Positions 47,235 through 57,119 of a stretch of DNA of 64,000 nt are shown here, piece by piece; position 1 is the stretch's first letter, and each line of letters begins with the position of its first letter. The position numbers were made by a program, and so were the translations under genes. The stretch lies in the NCBI GenBank assembly GCA_910574455.1, contig CAJSYZ010000009.1, positions 2,993,040 through 3,057,039 on the forward strand, in the 5' to 3' direction. The DNA comes from Trichaptum fuscoviolaceum. Taxonomy: Eukaryota; Basidiomycota; Agaricomycetes; Hymenochaetales; Trichaptaceae. The notes below the pieces were generated by a model that made no database searches, had not been told where the DNA came from, and saw only the letters and a list, made by a program, of their open reading frames with translations.

Positions 47235-47700
47235 ATACAGAGGGTTGGATTTGGATACACCGAGGGGTCAAAAATAGATTCTCACGAGGGTCACATACAT
47301 GTACTTTACGGTGGTCAGATAATGGTGCTATGAGGGGTCAGAAATCAATACTCCGGGGGTTGGATTTACATACTTTTGAGAGGTCGAATTTGCATACTTT
47401 GAGAGGTTGAATTTAAATACTTTGAAGGGTTGGAATTGGATGCTATTAAGGGTCAGAAATGCATACATTGGAGGGTTGGATTCTTGTAAATGCCGGGGTT
47501 GGATTTAGATAACCCAAATTGTCAGATATTGATTCTCAAATTGTCAGATATTATTTCGCAAGTTGTCCGATATTACTTTTAAAATGTTGGCAATAGCTGT
47601 TATAATTGTCAGATTTATGTATTATAAGGGGTTGGATTTATATAAGTCGATGTGTCAGATTATGATAAAACGCGGGTCAGATAGGTACATTGAGGTGCTG
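47235..47700. repeat. right subterminal array of the MULE-like element
   Basis: Units such as GAGGGGTCAGAAAT and GGGTTGGATTTA, facing the left array in inverted orientation. Confidence 0.75.
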
Positions 47701-47714
47701 AAATCCTATCTTGC

Positions 47715-48075
47715 AACATTAGGATTTCTCCAAATCCTAATATTACCTCCCTCTCAAAGACCCCCTCCCGCCGTCGGGAGAGGACACCTTCTCGAAATAG
47801 CCGCCCCCCACCCATTTCCCTTTTTGGGTGTAAGCCAAGGAACAGAGAGGACCCTCCGTGGCAATATTAAGAATCCGTCATTAATATTGCACACCCCGGG
47901 ACTTGAACCTGTGACCTTGTTAACCTGACAACCTGTCACGAACCAAACTGGGAAATAAGGCACTGAACTGGGATTTTAGCCATTACACTAAAAGAGCCAT
48001 GTTGTCAGGTTACTGACAACTGTTCCCAGCGCTATTTAAGGTGTTCAAACATTAGGATTTCTCCAAATCCTAATA
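47715..48075 (-). repeat. SINE-like (tRNA-derived) repeat
   Basis: On the minus strand GGTTCAAGTCC (47909-47899) is a good pol III B box and TAGTGTAATGGC (47990-47979) an A-box-like sequence, though the spacing of about 70 bases is longer than in tRNA genes. Both ends carry the same hairpin (10-base stem ATTAGGATTT, four-base loop; 47718-47741 and 48051-48074). No poly-A tail was seen. It could also be another small non-coding repeat. Confidence 0.45.
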
Positions 48076-48428
48076 CCGCCTGATGTACAGCTTCCCTCCT
48101 TACGCACTGATTTTGTCCTGAAACGCCGTTTTAAGGCCATCAGGCAGCCAGGCAACACTTCAGGCAGGCATGACAACGCTTCAACCCATTTAAGGAAGCT
48201 TCAGGACGCGCCAGCCGCCGTAAGCAATCTCTGATGTATTACACTTGAGCACTGAAATCCTGACTTGCATTCTGATGCACTGAGAGACGGCTTGCATCCT
48301 GAAACACTCCTTATTTCAGTGAGATAAGGCAATCAGTGTATTTTCAGACGAAGTAGCGACCCTTCAGACAGGTGCCAGCCAAATCAGGACGCGTCAGTCG
48401 CCGTAAGCAAAAGGAAGTTTCCCTGATG
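48064..48428. repeat. right terminal and subterminal region with Plavaka-type end
   Basis: It ends AGTTTCCCTGATG, the inverse of the 22407 and 52073 termini. Inside it, CAGGACGCG followed by CGCCGTAAGCAA occurs twice (about 48202 and 48385), along with repeated CTTCAGG and CTGAAA words. It is either the right end of the 26-kb element or a separate MITE. Confidence 0.55.
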
Positions 48429-48956
48429 AATTACGTAGTACTAGTAGTACTCAGCCTGAGGGGTCACTGCTACGCGGCGTACTCCGGCTCCGAGTCGATA
48501 GTAGGTTCGAACCGTTCAGATGTCAGAAATCCAGAGACAACGCATAGTAAAATCCAACGTGTTCACCATGGTTATTGTCAAATCCCACTGCATTTAAGTG
48601 CTATGATATCTCATTATACGCTGAGTCTTAAGTTCCAGAAAAAGAGATAATCGCTTCATTAAGCATTAATCGAGAATTCGTTGTGACCGTCTTGCGGTTC
48701 AAAGATGAATGGCGTAGTTTACATGAGTTTTCTACGAGGAAACAGATTGTGCTAAGCTTTTGATACACGTAGGTCAATCGGCGCCTTCGGTTACTGTCAG
48801 AAACGCATGTAACAATGAGTGACAAGCCCAAGGCAAAGGAAGAATATAAGCATATAGTCGAAAGCTTCTGTTGAAGGTTATTTCTATGTGAAATGGATGG
48901 GCAGAAGATTTGTTAATGAAATGCTATAAGTTTATCAGGAGAATATCTGGCTTACC
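48429..48956. other. no gene recognised
   Basis: 48435-48510 holds palindromic words (AGTACTAGTAGTACT, CCGAGTCG). The rest shows nothing recognisable. Confidence 0.4.
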
Positions 48957-49715
48957 TTTTTACAGTCTTTCCCATAAACCTTGACCCCCCCCCCTCAAAA
49001 TCGAAAGTTTTTTTTTGCGGGTCACGTGTGTCACGTGCACCGCCACGTATGTGTGTTGACGAACGCGCACTCGTTCAGCACTTCAATTTTGCACACTGGC
49101 GATACAATGTCGCTGACATTCTATTTCATTTCTAACATAATACAGCATCATATTATTGATGAACTAGATGTAATAACAATGCTTTGCATAAAAAATGTTT
49201 TTTTTTCTCATTTTTGAGTAAAATGTGTAAAATTTTGAGCAAAAAATCGAGAGAAGTGACTACAATCTATTATAGCTTATTCTAACAAGAAATGAAAGCA
49301 ACTTCCAACGGAAAATATCAGCAAACCTATCTACCAAAGCCCCAACTTTGTGGTGCGCAAAGGTCTGAAGTTCTCTGAACTCGTGTGCAACTCACCTTAG
49401 GCAACAGATTTCAGGGTCCAATAGGGCCTCTTAGGGGTAGTTCTTTTTGCAAAAGAATAGACCTAACCATATGAAAGCTCCCGATGTTCGTCCCCCTATT
49501 TACCCAAAGAAGTTCGTGAGACTTTGGTAGAATCCCAAAACATTCACGATGTTCGGCATTCAAATTGCCGATGTTCGCGAGACCTTCGTGAACATCCGAA
49601 GCCACACGATCTTTGGGTAACATGGTACAAAATATGTAGTATATATGCACAAAATAAATACACTAACAAGAACATTAAAAATGGTAGCTAAATGCTATAT
49701 TCTATGAGAAGAACA

Positions 49716-50003
49716 TCTGCAGAACATCTGCAGAATATCTGCAGAATATCTGCAGAATATCTGCGAGAACATCTGCAGAATATCTGCGAATATCTGCAGA
49801 ACATCTGCAAGAACATCTGCAGAATATCTGCGAATATCTGCAGAACATCTGCAAGAACATCTGCAGAATATCTGCAGAATATCTGCGAGAACATCTGCAG
49901 AATATCTGCGAATATCTGCAGAACATCTGCAGAACATCTGCGAATATCTGCAGAACATCTGCAAATATCTGCAGAACATCTGCAGAACATCTGCAGAACA
50001 TCG
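49716..50003. repeat. minisatellite, left arm (CTGCAGAACAT type)
   Basis: About 26 units of 10-12 bases, variants of CTGCAGAACAT, CTGCAGAATAT, CTGCGAATAT and CTGCAAGAACAT. Because stops do not occur, several frames on both strands are open; these should not be taken as genes. Confidence 0.95.
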
Positions 50004-51042
50004 AAATTGCAACCTCGGGTTTTGCCTCAGTGGGCTGGCCAATCACAGCACGTATAAGAGTATACCGTCCGTTTGCATGATCCATTTACTTATCTACCGC
50101 ATACAACTAACTATTTCTCCCCCCATTGCATTGTCTTGTTCTATTCAGACCCCAATAGGTGACTACACATGTAATACACTACTAGTTTCAATAAGTAAAT
50201 TGCTCTTACAATACTCAGAATCTTGAATAGAGGAGGAATGTATGTATGTGAAACAATACATACTGGATCTTACTGACTCGGAGTCCATAACATAGCTTCT
50301 CTACCAAAAGCCCCCACCCCTCAATAAGTAACATAAGATACATTAATTCAGTTCTTCTTTAACTACATTACTATGCCCTATGGCATTGGATGAGCTACTA
50401 CCAGGCTTGATATTGAGTTAAGTGTGTCAAACAATATTGTGTACTTCTCGGGCCTGCACCAAAGGCCCGGAGTATCCATCCTTGCAAGCAGTAGTTTCAA
50501 GTATATTACTTATGGAGATTGAATACTATTTGTTTATTTCTGTGCTTGTACAGCATGACTACTCATATTTTACAAGGGTCCTTGTAAGTGTATTTGTTTT
50601 ATGCATATATACCGTAACATAAAGTTTAATATTTTAGACTTTTTGATTGTTTGCTCTGTAACTCAAGAACTAATTGTCGCGTTCAAAAGTTAAATAGATA
50701 CATGGAAAGGTCTTGATTAGTAGTTTCTGTTGATATAAGTTTCAAATTTCTAAGCAAAGAATTGACGGAGTTATTGATGTCCGAACTGGAGTCTCATTGA
50801 GACAGTACCGTGACATTCCGATAATTCGGACAAAATCATAATATATTCATTTCCGCTTCAAATCACTTCGGATTTTTCGCAATGGGAAGGGAGTTATATG
50901 TACTTTGTACCAAGAAGGTCTGCTACCTTACTGTCGAAAAGCATGTGGCTTTGGATGTTCGCGGCAACTAGCCGAAGGTCTTGGACAGTCTCACGATCTT
51001 CTCTGGTGTATACACGAACATTGGCAATGCCGAACATCGCAG
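50004..51042. other. centre of the foldback element, no gene recognised
   Basis: AT-rich spacer. From about 50905 the sequence resembles the arm (GCATGTGGCTTTGGATGTTC, AACATTGGCAATGCCGAACA), so the right arm seems partly duplicated. No protein family was recognised. Confidence 0.4.
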
Positions 51043-51270
51043 TTATTCGCAGATGTTCTGCAGATGTTCTGCAGATATTCGCAGATGTTCTGCAGATGTT
51101 CTCGCAGATGTTCTGCAGATATTCTGCAGATGTTCTCGCAGATGTTCTGCAGATATTCTGCAGATATTCTGCAGATGTTCTCGCAGATGTTCTGCAGATA
51201 TTCTGCAGATGTTCTCGCAGATGTTCTGCAGATATTCTGCAGATATTCTGCAGATGTTCTCGCAGATGTT
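51043..51270. repeat. minisatellite, right arm (GCAGATGTTCT type)
   Basis: About 20 units of GCAGATGTTCT and GCAGATATTCT with occasional TCGCAGATG variants; inverted orientation relative to 49716-50003. Confidence 0.95.
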
Positions 51271-51741
51271 CTTCTCATAAAATATAGCATTTAGCTACCA
51301 TTTTTGATGTTCTTGTTAGTGTATTTATTTTGTGCATATATACTACATATTTTGTACCATGTTACCCGAAGATCGTGTGGCTTCGGATGTTCACGAAGGT
51401 CTCGCGAACATCGGCAATTTGAATGCCGAACATCGTGAATGTTTTGGGATTCTACCGAAGTCTCACGAACTTCTTTGGGTAAATAGGGGGACGAACATCG
51501 GGAGCTTTCATATGGTTAGGTCTATTCTTTTGCAAAAAGAACTACCCCTAAGAGGCCCTATTGGACCCTGAAATCCGTTGCCTAAGGTGGTGCAACTCAT
51601 CTTGCGCGCAACGTTTCAGGCAGGTGCGCGTGCACGTGACGCACGTGACCCGCAAAAAAAAACTTTCGATTTTGAGGGGGGGGGTCAAGGTTTATAGGAA
51701 AGACTGTAAAAGTCAAGTCATGATTTGCCTACAGGGCACAA

Positions 51742-52071
51742 TTATACACGAACCACGACTACTTTGCCACCTGTAGAACAGATTATCCTCTCCCCGTCCA
51801 TGAACATATTGTCGTATAAGGTATTGAGATTCACTATCGTTTCAACATATGGCAGTTCTCCGTCGCTTTCTCTGTCGTAGAAAGTAGGACAGAGATTCAC
51901 CGAACTCTCTACGACTCGCTGGACTGTTTGACCTTTCTCGATCAGAGGAAGTAATGAGATTTGTGATTTGCCAGTTGACCATAGGACTGCACGTGTACGT
52001 TTGACATTATACGGATTGAAATCCATGATGTACAGCACAGAACATTTTTCCTCCGGCTCTTTGGTCATCAC
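51742..52071 (-). pseudogene. F-box family gene E, C-terminal stub
   Basis: About 109 codons with the family's tail marks: MDFNPYNVKRTRAVL, ELPYVETIVNL and MFMDGERII. The open frame runs up to 52071 and is cut exactly where the Plavaka-type terminus begins (52073). The F-box half is absent from the window, either lost or on the far side of the element. Confidence 0.75.
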
Positions 52072-52665
52072 ATCAGGGAAACTACTTTCTGCTGAAAGTG
52101 ACTTAAGCGTTACTTAAACGTCCTGAGTGACTTGAAGTCTGAATAAGGCAAACCGCACTTATTCATGCATGTCCTCCCATTATTCAGGACCAGTTGGCTG
52201 AAATAAGGACGAGTTGGCTGAATCAGTGCTCTAAGTGTTTCAGGCAATCTGCACCCCAGTGCTCCAGTGCTTCAGTGCTTCATCCTTTAATTACAGCAGG
52301 AGACAAGTGTTGTAAGACAAACTGCAGTGCTCAAGAGTTCAAGTGCATAAGAACGATCCAAGTATTTCATTGCATCAGAAGTAATATAAGACAACGGTAA
52401 GTAGCTATCAGTGCCTCAGCGTTCAAGTCCATCAGTCATTTACACAAGACTAAGCATAGCAGTCACTATCATGGAACCCGCCACGACACGATTCTGAACC
52501 ACTGCCACGGGCAGTGGCAGGCCCATTTCGCTACCGTGCCTTCAATTCTGCATGTTCTTTGGCGTGCCAGTAGAAACGAAGGCTGCTCTGCGAGTCGATG
52601 GTAATAAGTTATTGAGCGCACGGACAGAGACGAAACGAAGAGGCTCACCAGTGAACGATTTGCCC

Positions 52666-55600
52666 TTAGAAGTCTACGCAGTCCGTGGCCGAATCCCATT
52701 TTGAAGCGTCGTCCTCCTCATTATCGCCATCTCCGCCTGGATCCTTCTCCCTCGCCCTCGTCCTTGTCCGCGCCCTCGTCCTTGTCCGCGCCCTCGTCCT
52801 CGTCCTCGTCCGCGCCCTCGTCCTCGTCCTCGTCCGCGCCCTCGTCCTCAATCTTGTACAGCGCCCTCGTACCCGCTCTCACTCAGGTCGTCATCTCCTT
52901 TAGCATCGGCATCCTCGTCCTCTGCATCACCTTCAACATCGCTTCTATGCTCAGCTCCTTCACGCTCGTCGCCCTTATCATCGCTCCCGTCTTCCCAATT
53001 ACCAGCGCCTTCGTCATACGCTTTCTCGCAGGTCGAATCCGGACCTGCAACATCAAAATATAAGGAAAAGTCCCTGCCAGTGATACCCGATCCAACAAGT
53101 TCGGTGTTCTTTCCAGCATCGATATCGTTACTGGCATCGTAAGCTAGGAGGTGGGATCGAACCTTTTCCCAGTTTGATTCAGTGAAGAAAGAGGGATTCG
53201 ACAACAAGTTAACGTAGTCGTCCGTATGAGGCTGCCACAGAGCGCTAGTGAAATACCACTCAGCGCCACCAAGCTCTTCTTTGATATTTTGCAACCGAGC
53301 CACCTGTTTATCAATGGCAACCTTGACCTATCCATGAGGAGATCAGCGAATAAAGCCACTATAAGTTCTGAAAAAATAGATACCGCTGTTGCCGCAAGGG
53401 CGAGGGCACCGATAGGCTTTCCTATGGTGTTTTTGTCCAGTACTTTATGCCGACCCATGGCTAAGACGATGTGTACGGACAACACTGAGACCACGAGGTC
53501 AGAGCAGAACAGTCCTTGCTTCTGTACATTCAGGGTCAATGCATGGACACAAAATGCCACAAGTACTATTTTACTTACCCTTTCCATACTATACCAGCTT
53601 TCCCATAGAAACGGTTCGGCTTTCTTCTTATCAACTAGCGTCTGCAACGTCTTCACAATTGCTTCGTTTTGCATTGACTTTGATTGTTCGCCCGCTGATA
53701 AAACTCGCAACTGAATGCTCAGCTTTCTCAAACAGTTTCTTGCGCCAGCTATCAGAGCATCTCTGGGCCGCCTGAAATACAAGGATTGCATCTCAATCTG
53801 GTAAAGGTAACTTGAAGATAACTAAGAATGACTCAACTAGAGAACAGATGTCGGCGAACTGTGTTTCGTAACTTAGTTCCACAGAATCAAACACTTTCCC
53901 CCACAGTGTGCTGATGAGCTCATTGTCCGGGTTTTGCCATGGCGTGATGGACTTTCCCACTGCGCGAAATAGTGAAGGTAATAAAATATGAGTCCAACCG
54001 GCCTGAGTACCGGGAGGGAGACACTGGTTCGTCGCCCTTTTTCTGCCTGGCACGCGAGATCCTTCCTTTCCTTCATTTCGACCCTTGTCCTCCAGCCCCA
54101 CTGATGTCTGCATATAAGTGAATCAGCAAAAATATGTCATAGAAATGAATTTGATTCGACACACTGAGCTAGTAGTCCGAGAGACTTTGTGATGACCAGG
54201 ATAAGCCCCAGTCACTAACACTTCGGGTCCGGGAGTGCAGGATACTCTCGTCATTGCAAGCGACTGTGTTCGAGGTGCTAACGGCATCTTTCGACCACCG
54301 GTCTAATAAGAATAGTGAGTGAATGCTCATATTTAGAGTGTATCAATCGACCCACACTTGCTTCATTATCAGCCACCAGCGACTGCCTCTTGCGATGAGA
54401 GGTAGCGGATCCAATCTCAGACTGCAACACGTCAGAAAGCTGTTATCCATGGCAAGTGAGCAGCTCGAAAGGAAGCAATTACCGTCGTGTCGGCCTCAGG
54501 CCGATAAGGAATGTCAGAGGGTTTCCCCTTCTTACTCAAGTCCTTTCCGCCTGGTCAGAAACGAACTTAAATGCCGGCTACCAAAGAATTGACACTTACT
54601 GTGGCACCGACCTGTGTGTCCATGCCAGTCAACAATGACATCTTGACCTTGACACTCTTACTAGCCTATTGAGATAGTGTAAAGTAAGTAAACATAAACA
54701 TGAAGGAATCCATTACACGTGAAGGTGGAAGAATTACCACATCAACCTGGGAGTCGATGTCCGGTGGCGACTTTCTCTTTCTGTTTTTTGTGACTATGAT
54801 GTCCTATTTATAGGCACAAATTAGTGATCGACCCGATGTGAGGAAGGGAACGAACAGTTGCTACAGCGGAAGTGAGCCTACGGTGCATCGACGCCCACAC
54901 ATACCTGTATACGGGGTTCCAAGGCTAGTGAATGCACCTTACAACCATAAATCAGGGGGAAACGAGAGAGAAACTGGATTAAGATGGGACTTACCGGTGC
55001 CTGCGAATTGGCAGTTCTCTTGTTTGCATCCTGTCCAAAGATCAATTCAGCAAGCAAGGAAGGAAGGATGCAGCATGAAGATCACTGTGCTTCACTGTCT
55101 GGCACTCACCTGTCCACCTGGTTTTGTCTCGTTGTTCTTATCCTCAAGTACGGAAAGGGATTGGTTAGTAGATTGGAAAAGGTAGGAATGATATGACGTC
55201 GCTTACCGTTGAAACCTGCGACCCGGAGAGAGTGTCGCGCAGCAACTTCCTTTTCTTTGAGTTCAAGTTGCTGCTACCTCCATCCTGTTCATTACACGAC
55301 AGTTGGCAGAAAAATAATAACGAAGGGATATGATCAAACGGTCATGGGGTAACTGACGTGAATCGAACAGTAATAAGTCGCACTCACACTAGCTTGAGCC
55401 GGCCTTGTCAGTCTCCTCGGATCGCTTTCGCCCTACAAGCAAGGTATTCAGACTGCATCTGCCATTCTAATGTTCCGTCAACTCACAATATTTGTGTCCG
55501 AATCGACAAAATGTGCTGTCTTTTGCACGCTGATTGAGCTATTCTTTACACCATGATAGCTTGCGAGGGTTATTGTTTCTCCTTCATCCTCCCAAGGACT

Positions 55601-56894
55601 TAAGTTTTCATTGTCTTGCAATGAGATGCTGTGTCTAGTGTAGCTTGGCGTCAGCGAAGCTCATAATATGGTAACAAAGACGAGAGTGTCATCGTTGTAG
55701 GTAGAAGGAAATTTGATCCCGTTGTCGGAGCGTCATGATCCGCTTCCTCAGCATGAACATTAGTAATCTAGTTGGATCATACTATGAGCTTTAGCTGAGT
55801 CTAAATCAAGCTTCACACTTACCATTACATCGTGCATTCCAGAAATTGATCCCGTACGCATTGCAAGATTTCAAATTTAAACTCACAAAATTGATCCCTC
55901 TCGAGTCTATCCCTGCCACCTCAAGTCCTCCATCCTCTTCACCAATGAAAGTGGATTCATCTGTGTTGCGAAGCGCCCTGGCAGGTCGCTTTGTCTTGTC
56001 GTCCCGCTTTGACGTAGCGGGCGAGTCTATTATATCCGTTTCTTCACCAGAAAGGCTCTCGTTCTGTCCGGCAGGTGCGTGAAAGAAAATGTTGCTTGGA
56101 GTGGCGGCAGATCTCGACGTCTTTGCGGTCTGCACACGGGTGCGAAATGGAAGTTCACCTTTGGGATCTTCTTTCCTAGCCTTTTTTGCAGGCTTTCTGT
56201 TTGACGCATCCGTACTCGCCGCTTCATATTGTGAGTCAAAGTAGTCAACCTCCAAGCTTCGAAAACATCTGAAAATGTATAGGCAGTATAACTCACCAAT
56301 GTCTAAGTCTTCGTTGTATTCAACTTCACAACCCGACACGTCTTTAACATCGTTCTTCGAGCCTGCTTACGCCAGTTCAAAGCTATGTAATTACTGATCT
56401 GAGGTTGAAGACTTACTACTAGCTTCGCCCTTCGGCTTCCTACGTCCACGTTTTCCAGCGAGTTTAGGCACTGTTGAGCCCATCTGGGTGCGTGTCTCAA
56501 GAGCCTTCGACAAATTGTTTTCAATTTCTACGGTCTCTAGCATCGCTGCTTCTTGGTTTTCTGCTGCAGTCACCTTCTTTCGTACCTTGTCAGCTGCCTC
56601 TTGTTCTTTTGCTGCCCGTTTCTGCTCCGCAGCGAGTTTTTTCCTCTCTTTCGCAACCGCGACTTGCTGGGCCGCAGCTCTGCGGAAAGCTGCCCGCTCT
56701 TCCTTCTGCTTTTCCTTCTCCTCCTTCTCCTTCAATGCCTCATCCCGCCTCGCTGCCTGCTGTACTTTCCTTTTGTCTTTTTCTTCCTTCTCCCGCAATA
56801 TCTCCTCCTGTGTTCGTCTTGTTCTGAGTTGGTCAACGACTGCTCCGGGGTGCTGTTCGCTGTTCTTGGCCCTTGTCTGTCTTCGAGTTGACAT
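52666..56894 (-). CDS. Plavaka-associated accessory gene, copy 2
   Basis: Same structure as the gene at 26104-30357: a charged coiled-coil first exon from the ATG 56894 (MSTRRQTRAKN), many small basic exons, then LLPSLFRAVGKSITPWQNP, WESWYSMER and GKPIGALALAATAV, and the tail ASKWDSATDCVDF ending at 52666. Introns align with copy 1. A one-base difference near 52859 makes the straight reading stop early (AVQD), before the Arg/Thr-type repeat tract (52750-52850), so the tail may not be joined in frame. The function is unknown. It is divergent from the transposase, with 225 bases between starts. Confidence 0.6.
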
Positions 56895-57119
56895 TTTGTG
56901 CAGTGTTTTGAGTCTTGTATGAGGATAAGATGGATCGAAGGTGCAAGTTCAAGATCAGGGAGGTGGGGGCGTCTATCTTAGTAGACAAGTTGAAAATTTA
57001 CGCCCACTACTACTGCTATGACAATTTTAACTCAGGTTCACTCAGGCTCAGGCTCACTCAGGCTGCCACTGGCACTGTCGTCGACGTGTAGTACTACTAT
57101 TGAGGCTACATTCAAGTTG
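56895..57119. promoter_or_regulatory. divergent promoter region, copy 2
   Basis: Shares both flanks with 30358-30629 but has a shorter and differently ordered run of CTCAGGCT, CACTGGCA and TACTACTA words. Confidence 0.55.

Larger units (their letters stand above)
44448..47714. mobile_element. MULE-like DNA transposon with subterminal tandem arrays
   Basis: 3267 bases flanked by the 9-base duplication AACATTAGG (44439-44447 and 47715-47723). The terminal inverted repeat is about 46 bases, perfect over the inner 34. Inside each end lies a 450-base array of degenerate units of about 20-25 bases (GGTTGGATTTA... on the right, its inverse on the left). No transposase was recognised in the 2.3-kb centre (small frames at 45484, 45886 and 46038 match nothing), so it is non-autonomous. 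The uninterrupted host sequence survives at 48048-48060. Confidence 0.8.
22407..48428. mobile_element. candidate 26-kb Plavaka-class element (copy 1) with cargo and nested insertions
   Basis: The left terminus CATCAGGGAAACT at 22407 recurs in inverted form at 48416-48428, and similarity continues for about 27 bases (TGCT at matching positions). The same terminus starts copy 2 at 52073. Subterminal DNA at both ends is rich in related words (CAGGAC, TCAGTGCT, TTTCAGG, AAATAAGG). Between them lie the transposase module and several other genes. At most a 2-base AA duplication is visible. The alternative is that 48064-48428 is a separate small element with a related end. Confidence 0.45.
48957..51711. 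mobile_element. foldback-type element with long inverted arms and minisatellite
   Basis: The arms are 48957-49725 and 51265-51711 (inverse). The left arm has about 330 extra bases (49056-49385). The outer ends share TTTTACAGTCTTTCC, a C/G homopolymer of 9-10 bases, an A/T homopolymer of 9, and paired CACGTG sites. Inward, both arms carry spaced GATGTTCG words and then an 11-base minisatellite. The centre (50004-51042) has no recognised gene. No target duplication was identified, so the exact ends are approximate. It lies just downstream of the F-box stub E. Confidence 0.7.

Noticed and set aside
47718..47741. Helitron 3' hairpin
   Set aside because: The hairpin occurs at both ends of the repeat, and no CTRR terminus or Rep/helicase gene was seen.
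47880..48000. Functional tRNA gene
   Set aside because: The A and B boxes are too far apart and no complete cloverleaf could be drawn; a tRNA-derived repeat fits better.
49688..50085. Cys/Asp/Ser-rich proteins on both strands (about 100-127 codons)
   Set aside because: They are translations of the 11-base minisatellite, open in all frames because the unit lacks stops.
50898..51294. Repeat-rich 129-codon genes in the right arm
   Set aside because: Same minisatellite in inverse; no conserved protein part outside the repeat.
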